Origin: Pseudohongiella sp.
GTDB lineage: Bacteria; Pseudomonadota; Gammaproteobacteria; Pseudomonadales; Pseudohongiellaceae
Length of the DNA stretch: 45,957 bases
Assembly: GCA_030696315.1 (NCBI GenBank)
Contig: JAUYSM010000017.1
Coordinates: forward strand, 1 to 45,957
Direction of reading: 5' to 3'
Shown here: positions 9,001 to 17,244 of the stretch, in pieces
How positions within the stretch are numbered: the stretch's first letter is position 1
Layout: each line of letters opens with the position of its first letter
Program-made: the position numbers and the translations under genes
The notes under the pieces: generated by a model
Database searches by the model: none
What the model saw: only the letters and a program-made list of their open reading frames with translations
What the model was told of the DNA's origin: nothing

Positions 9001-11082
9001 TTTGCATCGTTCGGCGCGCTCAACCAGTTGGCTGCAGGGCAGCTTGTCACCGATGTCTTTAATGTCACCAGCCTGGACGGCACTGCCACCACGGTGACGG
9101 TGAACATTACCGGGACAGCCGACGGCCCGACTGCGGTGGATGACAGTAATTCCTTAATGGCAAGCGCTGCCAGTGCCAACACAGACAACACCGTGTACTG
9201 GGTAGATTGGACCAGTGCCTCGTTTGTGTCAGCGGCGTCTGGCAGGAACGGTGTTTACAACGTGCAAGGCACGATCACTTTGCCAACCAAGACCATCAAT
9301 GTGACCTATAACGGTCAGATTGACTCAGTTCAGTTATCGGGTGGAATTGACTACTACGTCAGCAAAACCAACGGCGTGATCACCAACACAGAAGGTGTAG
9401 GGGTTTACACCAGTGCCGATGTTCTCAACGGTCCCACTAACAACGACCTGATTCGTTTGAATCATGCAGATTCGGCGCGCACCCTGACATTCTCCGAACC
9501 TGTTGAGAATTTGTTTTTTGCCATCGTCAGCATGAACAAGAACGGCTATTTGTTCGACCAGGATTTCAGGGTGGTCAGCAGTGCTGACAGCGTCACCGAT
9601 CAAGGCTACTTTGGCCACGCTGACTCTTACAGCAAGTTTGCTGTGGGGGATGGTCGATATGGTATAGCGACGCCTCAAACAGGCGCTAACGAATTCCATG
9701 GCGTGCTTGCTATCGATAATGCGCTGTCATCGCTGACCTGGACGGGTCAAAGTGACGAATACTGGAATGGTTTCACCATTGGTACCTACGGTGTTGCTCA
9801 AAGCGCAACGGTTGCCGGCAATGTGTTGAGCAATGACGACAAAGGCGCGGTGACCCAGGCGATTGTTGTGAGCGCCGTGGGCGGCACCAATATGGCGGGC
9901 AACTCGGTCACCCTCACCCTGGGTTCCGGCGCCATACTCAAGGTAAACAAGGACGGCAGCTATCTCTATGACGATGCTGGCAAATTTGGTTATCTGGGCG
10001 CAGGAAAGAACCATACGGACAGTGTGGTGTACACGGTCAAGGACGATCAGGGCAATACTGACACGGCAACCCTGACAATCACGGTGAACGGTATCAACGA
10101 TGCGCCGGTAGCAGTCAAAGATTCTGCGATTACCAATGAGGACACAGCTGTCACCATTAATGTGTTGGCCAACGACACAGATGTTGATAACGGTGATGCC
10201 AAATTCCTCGTCAGTGCCACCAATGGCCAGAAAGGTACGGTCATGATGTCCGGCAATAATCTGATCTATACCCCGCACGCCAATCTCAACGGCAGTGATT
10301 CGTTCAGTTACACAATGAGAGATGCGGCAGGCCTTACCAGCACGGCAACGGTCAGTGTCACAATTAATCCGGTGGCAGATACCTATGTGATCGCCAATGT
10401 GGTGAAAAACGGCTCTTTTGAGAACGGTCTCACCAATTGGACTTCGCTGCTAGGTGGTGTTGATGTGGTTGGGGACTGGCAGGCCGCTGACGGTAGCAAG
10501 GTAATTGACCTCAATGCCTTTAAGCGCGGCGGAGTGAGTCAAGAATTAAATACCACACCCGGGCAGACGTATACCATTGGCTTTCAGTTGTCTCAGAATC
10601 CCGGCGCGGACAGTTCAACGGTGCAAGTCGCCGCGGGAGCGGTGACCCAGAACTTTACGTTTAATCAGGACAGTACCAACGCTGATATGAAATGGGAGCA
10701 CAAGACGCTGTCTTTTGTTGCCGGTAGCAACAGCAGTGTGCTGAGTTTTACCAGCCTGACACCGTCCACGCCTCTAGGTTTTCCAGACGATGCTGAAGGT
10801 CCGGCAATCGACGAAGTTGTTGTGCTGGAACACCGCGTCATTAACAATTTCCAGAAAGGCGCTAATAACGGGGATGTACTGAATCTATCTGGCCTGTTGT
10901 CTTCAATTAATGCACCAAACAACAGTACTGCGTTTTCGAACGGGTTCCTGCGCTTTGTGCAAACAGGAGCAGACACGTTGGTGCAGATAGATGCTGATGG
11001 CGGCGGCAATGATTACATGACGGCTGTTACGCTGATTGGCGTCAACCTGACCTCGGCTGATTCCGGTAATTACCTCCTGTAG
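6031..11082 (+). CDS. Giant type I-secreted adhesin with VCBS/cadherin-like repeats, PA14-like and choice-of-anchor-C-like domains
   Basis: 1683 residues from ATG 6031; ATG 6151 is an alternative start and the ribosome binding site of either is weak. There is no Sec signal. Residues about 20-80 are Asn/Gly/Thr-rich. From residue about 80 come VCBS/cadherin-like repeats ending in the V-T-G-x-N-D-A-P motif, four of which run head-to-tail at residues about 210-643. Residues about 650-835 look like a PA14 domain (FFVRITGQINVTVADTYTF, FNDDGVFLRVNN). More VCBS and Cadherin_5-like repeats follow (VLSNDDKGAV, VLANDTDVDNGD). Residues about 1455-1600 resemble a choice-of-anchor-C or carbohydrate-binding domain (NGSFENGLTNW). 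The last 80 residues resemble the type I secretion target of the VCA0849 subclass (GDVLNLSGLLSSI to LLL-type end). It is probably a calcium-dependent surface adhesin. No ABC transporter for it lies in the window. Confidence 0.88.
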   Translation: MAKKTAKDSENPDPTDMEYAVILHAASKMSLRPLSGDKNKMSKAQTNSNSGTKGNSGNTNGGTETSFTNTPQAKDDTFGTPQSGQLNYANNTYLLNVMANDLGGNSKSLWSVDNGINNSGAMNGYVAGDLLTQDHAGITGLAANRSLFGASLTVTSDGRVAYDASTISGQTAADLTGLKLGDIMTDSFIYAIRMASGTLSWAKANVVLTGVNDVPTVTGVSLAAIEDNGAVTGSFAGDDVDSDDDISTLIYTIVGAPNTGTLVNNGNGTFTFDPGAAFQSLAKGEQAHFNLSYTATDRHGAVSAPASLTITVTGTNDAPTLAAGIGAATEDGPSVSVDLSALGADVDSDNDGSSLIYSISSAPAEGNASISGTSLSFNVGSAFQDLAVGQTRQITVGVTATDAHGASATNNVVITVTGTNDAPTLAAGALGATEDGAAVTLSLAALGADVDSDDDGSTLTYTLLNTQAADSKNVTPAAGAASISGTTLTFDPGSDFQSLAAGQTSSFDLKVRATDAHGATADNTVTVTVTGVNDAPTLAADVLAASEDGSSVSLDLSALGADVDSDDDGSTLTYALLNTQDADSKNVTPAAGAASISGTTLTFDPGSDFQSLASGQTTSFDLKVRATDAHGATADNTVTVTVTGVNDAPQIQSGSDGSGAVTGKTQLAPFTVQQYLGYRSQSLADLQNYAANNAASYTVTTNIIDYTDDPGGFAGEIPGSTPWPAAAATGATGTSHPTNNNFFVRITGQINVTVADTYTFRTFNDDGVFLRVNNTLVINDPGIHAEEVRTGTIALTPGVYPIELFFFEYTGEASLEFSYKSSSGSYELVDLDSMLRDSGVVLFSDVDLNDSHTVSVTSAAATLGELTATMTSDTTGTGTGGQVQWNYAVDNDAVRYLGAGDTKVETFTVTVSDGKGGVAQQQVDVTVTGINDVAELGNAVVSLTETNAQLFASGALSIADVDAGEAFFTTQTKTAGTYGSFSIDATGNWNFASFGALNQLAAGQLVTDVFNVTSLDGTATTVTVNITGTADGPTAVDDSNSLMASAASANTDNTVYWVDWTSASFVSAASGRNGVYNVQGTITLPTKTINVTYNGQIDSVQLSGGIDYYVSKTNGVITNTEGVGVYTSADVLNGPTNNDLIRLNHADSARTLTFSEPVENLFFAIVSMNKNGYLFDQDFRVVSSADSVTDQGYFGHADSYSKFAVGDGRYGIATPQTGANEFHGVLAIDNALSSLTWTGQSDEYWNGFTIGTYGVAQSATVAGNVLSNDDKGAVTQAIVVSAVGGTNMAGNSVTLTLGSGAILKVNKDGSYLYDDAGKFGYLGAGKNHTDSVVYTVKDDQGNTDTATLTITVNGINDAPVAVKDSAITNEDTAVTINVLANDTDVDNGDAKFLVSATNGQKGTVMMSGNNLIYTPHANLNGSDSFSYTMRDAAGLTSTATVSVTINPVADTYVIANVVKNGSFENGLTNWTSLLGGVDVVGDWQAADGSKVIDLNAFKRGGVSQELNTTPGQTYTIGFQLSQNPGADSSTVQVAAGAVTQNFTFNQDSTNADMKWEHKTLSFVAGSNSSVLSFTSLTPSTPLGFPDDAEGPAIDEVVVLEHRVINNFQKGANNGDVLNLSGLLSSINAPNNSTAFSNGFLRFVQTGADTLVQIDADGGGNDYMTAVTLIGVNLTSADSGNYLL
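6658..7959 (+). repeat. Four tandem VCBS repeat units within the adhesin
   Basis: Units begin at the G-x-N-D-x-P motif at 6658, 6970, 7282 and 7621 and end at 7959. The first two are 104 codons long, the last two 113 codons. The last two are nearly identical in protein (both contain DSKNVTPAAGAASISGTTL and DLKVRATDAHGATADN) while their DNA differs at many third positions, so the copies are related but not freshly duplicated. Confidence 0.9.
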
Positions 11083-11110
11083 TGCATGATTGCTTTACCG
11101 TAACAAAAAC

Positions 11111-11140
11111 AAAACCCCTGCGTATGCGGGGGTTTTGCTT
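11111..11140 (+). terminator. Rho-independent terminator after the adhesin gene
   Basis: AAAACCCC pairs with GGGGTTTT around a short inner GC...GC step, followed by a T-rich stretch. It lies 28 bases after the adhesin stop and separates that gene from the hydrolase downstream. The symmetric A and T runs could let it work on both strands, but no minus-strand gene ends here. Confidence 0.85.
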
Positions 11141-11193
11141 TTCAGGGTTGCCGGTTTGGACTCGGTGAACCGCTGCTGGCCATCTCTTGATTC

Positions 11194-13599
11194 ATGGAGG
11201 TTAAACACGCCTCGACGACTATTGATTACTCGTCTATTCTGCCTGTTCCCGGTTTGGCATCAATAACAACAAAGGCCTTGATGAATCCTCTTAAAAAGAT
11301 ACGCCCGTGGTTGAGCCGTGTCGGCAATTGGTTAAAACCGTCACCGTTGGCCTTGAGTGGTTCAGCCATAGCAATCGCTGCGCCGGGCGTGGTTGTGGTG
11401 CTGATTTATTTTTACTTTTTTGGTGTGACCGACTTTGCAGTGCAAAAAATACCGGCGCTACTGGTTTGGTTGTCATTGCCGTTGGTGATTGGTCTCGGGC
11501 TGCTGATCACGGCTTATCTGCTGATGCGTTTGCCTAAGTACTTGCGACTGGCGGTGGTGTTTGTTGCGCCCTTGCTGATGTTGTCAGTTTTTCCGGGACC
11601 TGCGTTGACGGGGTTTGTTGCCGGTGCATTACTGGTGCTGTGTTTGGGCTTGATCGGTGCGGGCAGTGCAGTGCTGCTGAAGTCCGGTCTGCACGCGATT
11701 GGCAGAAATGCAGCGCTGTTGTACTTATCACTTGGTGTGCTGGGATTGTCATACGGCGTTTACGCGGTCTTCAGTGAGAAGGACGTGGCCAATCCAGCGC
11801 TGGCAGACTATGTCTTGCAGGACAAAACGCTGGATCTACCGAATCCGGGGCTACCTGGCGACTTTGAAGTCAGCACGCTGACCTATGGCAGCGGCCGCGA
11901 CATTCGTCGTGATGAATATGGGGAGAATGTCACACTGATCTCGCGCACGGTGGATGGATCGAAACTGATTGATAACTGGGATGGTTTTTCCGGGTGGCTG
12001 CGCACCAGTTACTGGGGTTTTGATGTGACAGAACTGCCGCTGCAGGCGCGCGTGTGGATGCCAGATGGCCCAGGTCCTTTCCCATTGGTACTGGTTGTGC
12101 ATGGCAATCACAGCATGGAAGATTTTTCCGACCCCGGGTATGACTATCTCGGTGAATTGTTGGCAAGCCGGGGCATCATTCTGGCCTCGGTCGATCAGAA
12201 CTTTATCAACAGCTCTGTCTCCGCGCGCGTGAATGTGTTTGCCGAGCGGCCGGGGCTGCGGCAGGAAAACGATGCCAGAGCCTGGTTGCTGCTTGAGCAT
12301 CTTGCCCAGTTTCGTGATTGGAACACTGAAGCCGGTCATCTCTTCCAGAACAAAATTGATATGGATCGACTGGCGCTGATTGGACACTCCAGAGGCGGCG
12401 AAGCGGTTGGCATCGCGGCTGCGTTTAACGAGCTTCGTCACTACCCCGATGACGCCAGCCAGGTGTTTGATTTTGGATTTAATCTGCGTGGTGTGATTGC
12501 GATCTCCCCGGTGTATGGTCAATACCAGCCCCGCGCCCGGCCAACCCCCATCACCGACGTTAACTACTTCACCATTCATGGCGACATGGATGGCGACGTG
12601 CAGACGTTTGAGGGCGCAGCGCAGTATTCGCGCGTTGCTTTCAATGGTGATGAGTACCGCTTCCGCTCCAGTCTTTATGTGGTTGGCGCCAACCATGGTC
12701 AATTTAATACCACCTGGGAAAATCTGGACGTTGCCATGTTTTCTGCCTGGTCACTTGATCTGGGCAGGATCATGCCGCGCGAAGATCAGCGCACCGTTGC
12801 CAAAGTCTATTTCAGCGCCTTCCTTGAATCGGTGTTTTATGACAATAAAAGCTACCTGCCACTATTCAAGGATGCTCGTTTTGGTGCGCAATGGTTGCCT
12901 GATACGTTTTACATCAATCAGTTCTCCGATTCTCAGGAGCGGGTTATTGTCGACTTCGAGGAAGATCTTGATCTGACAACCCTCGACGGCGGCACAGGCC
13001 GCGTGACAACAGACAACATGACCCGTTGGTACGAGATAGCCAACACCTTAAAAACGGATGCGCTGGACACTTACTCGGTGGTGCTGGCCTGGGATAAAAC
13101 CTATACCGGTAATGAGACGGAGCCTTCTGTGACCTTTGCGCTGGGTGAGCCTTTGTCGCTTGGCAATACAGGCTTGATATTGTCGTTATCTGCGATCGAT
13201 GTTCCCACCAAGCCCACAGGCTGGAAAGAAACTGATGACGCTGAGTCTGAGGATACTGCCACAGAAGAAACAGCCGCTGATGAGGAAGTAGAGGACACCA
13301 ACAAACTGCTCGACTGGACAGTGGAATTAACCGATGTCGCCGGCCACACCGCCACGGCGCCGCTCAGCGCCGACTCACCACTATACCCTCTGATCAACGC
13401 GGTACCCGTGCGTGCTGAATTTCTGGATGACACGCCACCAACAGAAATTCTGTTTCGACGTTTTGAATTGCCGCTGGCAGATTTTGTAGTCACTTCAGCA
13501 GACTTTAATGCCGGGCAGATTGCACAAATACGTTTTGTGTTTGACCGCTCCAGCAAGGGTGCCATCATTCTGGATAACATCAGTGTGAGTGCGGAATAG
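11194..13599 (+). CDS. Membrane-anchored alpha/beta hydrolase with C-terminal beta domain
   Basis: 801 residues from ATG 11194; ATG 11281 would remove 29 residues and is a fair alternative. Five hydrophobic segments (residues about 55-77, 85-108, 117-133, 137-160, 170-190) form an N-terminal membrane domain. Residues about 290-540 are an alpha/beta hydrolase: FPLVLVVHGNHS is the oxyanion strand, ALIGHSRGGE holds the Ser nucleophile, and YFTIHGDMDGDV and VVGANHGQFN are in place for the Asp and His. This resembles chlorophyllase/dienelactone-hydrolase-like esterases. A Glu/Asp/Thr-rich linker (about 675-705) interrupts the last part, which ends in a beta-sandwich-like segment (KGAIILDNISVS) recalling carbohydrate-binding folds. 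The large part is probably periplasmic. Substrate unknown; it could be a lipid, ester polymer or glycan ester. Confidence 0.82.
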   Translation: MEVKHASTTIDYSSILPVPGLASITTKALMNPLKKIRPWLSRVGNWLKPSPLALSGSAIAIAAPGVVVVLIYFYFFGVTDFAVQKIPALLVWLSLPLVIGLGLLITAYLLMRLPKYLRLAVVFVAPLLMLSVFPGPALTGFVAGALLVLCLGLIGAGSAVLLKSGLHAIGRNAALLYLSLGVLGLSYGVYAVFSEKDVANPALADYVLQDKTLDLPNPGLPGDFEVSTLTYGSGRDIRRDEYGENVTLISRTVDGSKLIDNWDGFSGWLRTSYWGFDVTELPLQARVWMPDGPGPFPLVLVVHGNHSMEDFSDPGYDYLGELLASRGIILASVDQNFINSSVSARVNVFAERPGLRQENDARAWLLLEHLAQFRDWNTEAGHLFQNKIDMDRLALIGHSRGGEAVGIAAAFNELRHYPDDASQVFDFGFNLRGVIAISPVYGQYQPRARPTPITDVNYFTIHGDMDGDVQTFEGAAQYSRVAFNGDEYRFRSSLYVVGANHGQFNTTWENLDVAMFSAWSLDLGRIMPREDQRTVAKVYFSAFLESVFYDNKSYLPLFKDARFGAQWLPDTFYINQFSDSQERVIVDFEEDLDLTTLDGGTGRVTTDNMTRWYEIANTLKTDALDTYSVVLAWDKTYTGNETEPSVTFALGEPLSLGNTGLILSLSAIDVPTKPTGWKETDDAESEDTATEETAADEEVEDTNKLLDWTVELTDVAGHTATAPLSADSPLYPLINAVPVRAEFLDDTPPTEILFRRFELPLADFVVTSADFNAGQIAQIRFVFDRSSKGAIILDNISVSAE

Positions 13600-13645
13600 A
13601 TGTGCGCGGTCAATGACAACGCTAAGGCGGGCTGGGAGTGTTGTG

Positions 13646-14248
13646 ATGAGCAGTAGAGTGCATGATACTTCAAGGTGCTTTTACCAGGCGTCAAATGCAG
13701 TGCGATTCATAGTCTTTTTTGTGTGCTGTTTTATGTGCTCAAGCTCACTGACCCAAGCGCAGAATGCCGATGCCGACACTCAAGAGTCAACGGTGTTAAT
13801 TGATGAAATTGTGGTCACTGAAATTCGCAGCCCTCGTCTTTGGCGCTTGAATATCGAGCGAGCGGAGGACGATGTGTATCAGTTATTCAATCGGCTGGTG
13901 GATAACGATGACTACAAGGTGGAATGCCGTCGTGAGGGCACTACCCAAAGCCGCATTCTGGTGCGCAGTTGCGAGCCGGTATTTGTCAGCAAACGCCGTG
14001 CGCTCAACACCCGCAATGTGATTGTCGATTGGCGCTCAGACGAAGAAGATCCTGTGCGCGGCATGGAAAATGCCATCAATAACAAACATGTCACCGACAG
14101 TGAGCTGCAACACGAATTGGCCGGCGAATACGAAGAAATGAATCAAGCGATGCTGCAACTTGCTCTTGAAAATCCTGATCTGATGCGCGCCCTCGAACGA
14201 CTCGCCGCATTGAAGGCCGCTTATCAGAACAGCTCGGAATCACCCTGA
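13646..14248 (+). CDS. Small exported protein of unknown function
   Basis: 200 residues from ATG 13646, chosen because GGGAG lies 7 bases upstream; a GTG 19 codons earlier overlaps the hydrolase gene and lacks such a site. A signal sequence at residues about 18-38 (VRFIVFFVCCFMCSSSLTQAQ) precedes an acidic mature part. Its core, LWRLNIERAEDDVYQLFNRL, is followed by a VECRRE...RSCEPVF stretch whose two Cys could form a disulphide, then a long helical C-terminus (LQHELAGEYEEMNQAMLQLA). I recall similar exported proteins in gammaproteobacteria but no assigned role. It lies 46 bases downstream of the hydrolase stop in the same direction and may be co-transcribed. Confidence 0.75.
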   Translation: MSSRVHDTSRCFYQASNAVRFIVFFVCCFMCSSSLTQAQNADADTQESTVLIDEIVVTEIRSPRLWRLNIERAEDDVYQLFNRLVDNDDYKVECRREGTTQSRILVRSCEPVFVSKRRALNTRNVIVDWRSDEEDPVRGMENAINNKHVTDSELQHELAGEYEEMNQAMLQLALENPDLMRALERLAALKAAYQNSSESP

Positions 14249-14295
14249 ACAGGGCGCCTCGAGTCAACGCTTAACCCTTCAACACGGAACCCAAC

Positions 14296-15537
14296 ATGAA
14301 TAAACCACTGATCGTTTTTGGCGCCACCAGTTTTGTCGGGCAGATCCTCTGTCGTTATCTGCATGAACTTAATCTGGAGGGCATAAAGAACAATCAGCCA
14401 CTTAACTGGTTGATGGCCGCGCGTTCCGAACAAAAGCTCAAGCAGCTCCAGCAAGAGTTGGGCGGCCCACATGCCCCTGCCTACCGGTTGGCCGATGCAG
14501 CCAACGAGACGCAATTGCGCGCGCTGTGTGAGGAAGCGGGCGTCATCATTTCCACCGTTGGCCCATACGCGCTATACGGTGAGCCGCTTATCAAAGCTTG
14601 TGTGGAGACTGGCACGGATTACTGCGACCTGACCGGTGAAACGCAGTGGATACGGCGCATGATTGATCGCTACGAAGCCAAAGCGCGCGAGAGCGGCGCA
14701 CGCATTGTGCATTGCTGCGGTTTTGACTCCATCCCCTCTGACCTCGGCGTGTGGTTTTTACAGCAGCAGGCGCAACAGCAGCTGGGTAGTCCCTGTCAGC
14801 AGGTAAAAATGCGCGTGAAAAAGTTTAAAGGTGGATTCTCCGGCGGCACCGTCGCGAGCATGATGAACGTTGCCAAGGAAGCCGCCAGCGACCCGGCGCT
14901 GCGTCGTGAAATGGCCGATCCTTACTCGCTTTGTCCGGCGGCCGGCAAAGCGACTGTCAGGCAGCCAAAAATTACCGCTGTTCTGGACAAAGACGTCAAC
15001 AGCTGGATTGCACCGTTTGTGATGGAAGCCATTAACACCCGCGTGGTGCACCGCTCCAATGCCTTGCTCGGCCATCCATGGGGTCAGGATTTTCTGTATG
15101 ACGAAGCGGTGATGACCGGTGGTGAGGATTCTCATGGTTCTGTTGATCAGGGCCGTCGCCGCGCCAAACTCACTGCGTTCGGGCAGCCGCTGCTGATGCT
15201 GGGGTTTGCCATACCCCCTACGCGCTGGCTGATGAGCCGTTTTCTACCCAAACCCGGCGAAGGCCCAAGCCCGGAGATGCAACGCACCGGCTTTTTTGAT
15301 TTGCTATTTGTCGGTCACACCCGTGACGGCCGCACTATCCGCACCACGCTCTACGGGGAACGTGATCCAGGTTACGGCGCCACTGCCCGTATGTTGGGTC
15401 AGGCAGCGCTGTGTTTGCGTGATGATGTCAGCAGGGAGGATAAGCCTGGCGGCTTCTGGACACCGGCATCAGCGTTGGCTGAGCCGTTGATTCCTCGTTT
15501 GCAGAAGGATGCGGGGATGGTGTTTGGGGTGGAGTAA
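14296..15537 (+). CDS. Saccharopine dehydrogenase-like NAD(P)-binding oxidoreductase
   Basis: 413 residues. The N-terminus PLIVFGATSFVGQILCRYL is a Rossmann nucleotide-binding motif of the saccharopine dehydrogenase NADP-binding family, and VISTVGPYALYGEPLIKAC and DYCDLTGETQWIRRMI are hallmark segments of the branch that includes mycobacterial trans-acting enoyl reductase and human SCCPDH. The middle contains HCCGFDSIPSDLG and a Gly-rich FSGGTVASM. This branch is not a true lysine-pathway enzyme; members reduce lipid intermediates or are uncharacterised. The start ATG has a modest GGAA upstream. It sits 47 bases after the small exported protein; a shared transcript is plausible. Substrate is uncertain. 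Confidence 0.87.
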   Translation: MNKPLIVFGATSFVGQILCRYLHELNLEGIKNNQPLNWLMAARSEQKLKQLQQELGGPHAPAYRLADAANETQLRALCEEAGVIISTVGPYALYGEPLIKACVETGTDYCDLTGETQWIRRMIDRYEAKARESGARIVHCCGFDSIPSDLGVWFLQQQAQQQLGSPCQQVKMRVKKFKGGFSGGTVASMMNVAKEAASDPALRREMADPYSLCPAAGKATVRQPKITAVLDKDVNSWIAPFVMEAINTRVVHRSNALLGHPWGQDFLYDEAVMTGGEDSHGSVDQGRRRAKLTAFGQPLLMLGFAIPPTRWLMSRFLPKPGEGPSPEMQRTGFFDLLFVGHTRDGRTIRTTLYGERDPGYGATARMLGQAALCLRDDVSREDKPGGFWTPASALAEPLIPRLQKDAGMVFGVE

Positions 15538-15602
15538 GCCCGGATTCCCGGATGACTCAGAGCGATGGAAGAATTAGACTCTCATGTAAGGAGGTTTCGC
15601 CC

Positions 15603-15800
15603 ATGAAGATGAGTTATTTCGCTGATACGGATACTCTGTATATTGAGTTTTTATCTGCAAGTGCGGTGGATACCAAAGATCTGGATGAAAACACGCTGAT
15701 CGATTATGACGAAGAGGGTAATGTCGTTTCGATTACCCTTGAGCACGCGAGCGCCCGGACCGATGTTCAAAAGGTCACCCTGACGGGGATAGCCGCCTGA
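15603..15800 (+). CDS. DUF2283 small protein
   Basis: 65 residues from ATG 15603, which has a textbook AAGGAGG eight bases upstream; an in-frame ATG at 15552 would add 17 unrelated residues. MKMSYFADTDTLYIEFLSA and the later DYDEEGNVVSITLEHAS are the pattern of DUF2283, a short beta-rich family found in many bacteria and sometimes associated with toxin-antitoxin-like loci. No partner toxin is evident nearby. The protein is acidic and cytosolic. Function unknown. Confidence 0.85.
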   Translation: MKMSYFADTDTLYIEFLSASAVDTKDLDENTLIDYDEEGNVVSITLEHASARTDVQKVTLTGIAA

Positions 15801-15829
15801 ATTTTTTTACAAACTGACCGGGTGTGCCC

Positions 15830-17227
15830 ATGACATCAGCTACTGCCTTGCCCTCGCTTGTCCTCACTCTTCTGCTAACCGCCCCCGCGTTGTCGCTGGT
15901 GGCGACCCCGGTGCTCGCCCAAGCGCCCGTGTTTGTTCCGGAGTCCAGTCCTGCCCGCAACCACCCATTGCCGACCCTGCGTGATCAGGCGGTTGAACAG
16001 CAGGCATGGCTGGAGGCGCGTCTTAATCGCGTGCTGCCGGCGCTGATGACGGAATATGGTGTGCACATGTGGATACTGTCGATGCGCGAATATGCGGAAG
16101 ATCCTGTGTTCTGGTCGATTACTTCACCAACCACCTTCGCAGCGCGTCGCCGCTCCATTTATGTGATGACACTGCAACCTGACGGCACGGTCGAACGGCT
16201 TGCGCTCGGCGGCACCAGTCAGGGCGGTGTGTTTGAGGCCTACCGCTCGACCCGGCCGGCGCCGACTCAGGCAACCAGCGAACTGGTCGGCGATGAACAG
16301 TGGCGCCTGCTGCGTGAACTGATTGAAGAGCGCAACCCGCGCAACATCGCGCTTAACATGGATTCGGAGTGGGCGTTTTCCGACGGCCTGCATGCCGGTG
16401 AGCGCGAAGTGCTGGAAGAGGCACTGGGCCCTTATCTCGAGCGCGTGGTGCGCGAGCCTCGCCTGGCGGTGAATTACATCGCGCTGCGCGTTCCCGAGAT
16501 GATGCCGCGCTACCGCAAGATTATGGAAAGCGTGCACGCACTGATCTCACAGGCGTTCTCAAACGCGGTTATCACCCCCGGCGTGACTACCACTGAGGAC
16601 GTGATCTGGTGGCTGCGCCAGCGCACGCAGGAACTCGGATACACCGCGTGGTTCCATCCCTCGGTGGATGTGTCGCGCCAGGGCAGCGGCCGCATTACCG
16701 GAAACACCGTCATCGAACCGGGTGACCTGCTGTGGACTGACTTCGGCCTGGTTGCCATGAATCTGCACACCGACACCCAGCATCTGGGTTACGTGCTGAA
16801 ACCTGGTGAGACCGCAGCGCCAGCGGGGCTGCAGCAGTGCATCGCAGATTCAAACCGCATGCAGGAACTGGTGCTCGAAGAGATGGAGCCGGGGCGTACG
16901 GGTAATGAAATTCTCGCTGCGACGCTGGCGCGTATGGGCACCGAGGGCATCACGGGCACTGTCTACTCACACCCCATCGGTGACCACGGACATGGCGCCG
17001 GCCCGTTAATTGGACGTTGGGATGCGCAGGAAGGGGTGCCCGTCCGTGGCGACGAACTACTGTTGCCGTCCACCTGGCACTCCATCGAGCTGCAGGCGAC
17101 ACGCGCGATCCCTGAGTGGGGTGGCGAAGCTGCCAACTGCCGGCAGGAAGAGGAGGCTTACGTCGACGCTGACGGTGCGCGGCATTGGGTGTATCGCCGG
17201 CAGACGGCATTTCACCTGATATGGTGA
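15830..17227 (+). CDS. Secreted M24-family metallopeptidase (Xaa-Pro aminopeptidase-like)
   Basis: 465 residues from ATG 15830; a GTG two codons earlier is also in frame. A signal peptide covers residues about 1-31 (LVLTLLLTAPALSLVATPVLAQA). An N-terminal creatinase-like domain (about 50-200) precedes the pita-bread catalytic domain. Metal ligands can be picked out: the Asp of WTDFGL, the Asp of HTDTQH, the His of YSHPIGDHGHGAG, the Glu of WHSIELQ and a final Glu in the GGEA...EEEA region. The full ligand set suggests an active dinuclear enzyme. It acts in the periplasm or outside, probably on Pro-containing peptides. The gene follows the DUF2283 gene by about 30 bases and precedes the convergent AraC regulator. 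Confidence 0.85.
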   Translation: MTSATALPSLVLTLLLTAPALSLVATPVLAQAPVFVPESSPARNHPLPTLRDQAVEQQAWLEARLNRVLPALMTEYGVHMWILSMREYAEDPVFWSITSPTTFAARRRSIYVMTLQPDGTVERLALGGTSQGGVFEAYRSTRPAPTQATSELVGDEQWRLLRELIEERNPRNIALNMDSEWAFSDGLHAGEREVLEEALGPYLERVVREPRLAVNYIALRVPEMMPRYRKIMESVHALISQAFSNAVITPGVTTTEDVIWWLRQRTQELGYTAWFHPSVDVSRQGSGRITGNTVIEPGDLLWTDFGLVAMNLHTDTQHLGYVLKPGETAAPAGLQQCIADSNRMQELVLEEMEPGRTGNEILAATLARMGTEGITGTVYSHPIGDHGHGAGPLIGRWDAQEGVPVRGDELLLPSTWHSIELQATRAIPEWGGEAANCRQEEEAYVDADGARHWVYRRQTAFHLIW

Positions 17228-17244
17228 CATTAAGTCCGCACCGC

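Noticed and set aside
11851-12702. 283-codon frame antisense to the alpha/beta hydrolase
   Set aside because: Shadow frame; the opposite strand carries the GHSRGGE catalytic motif and full domain.
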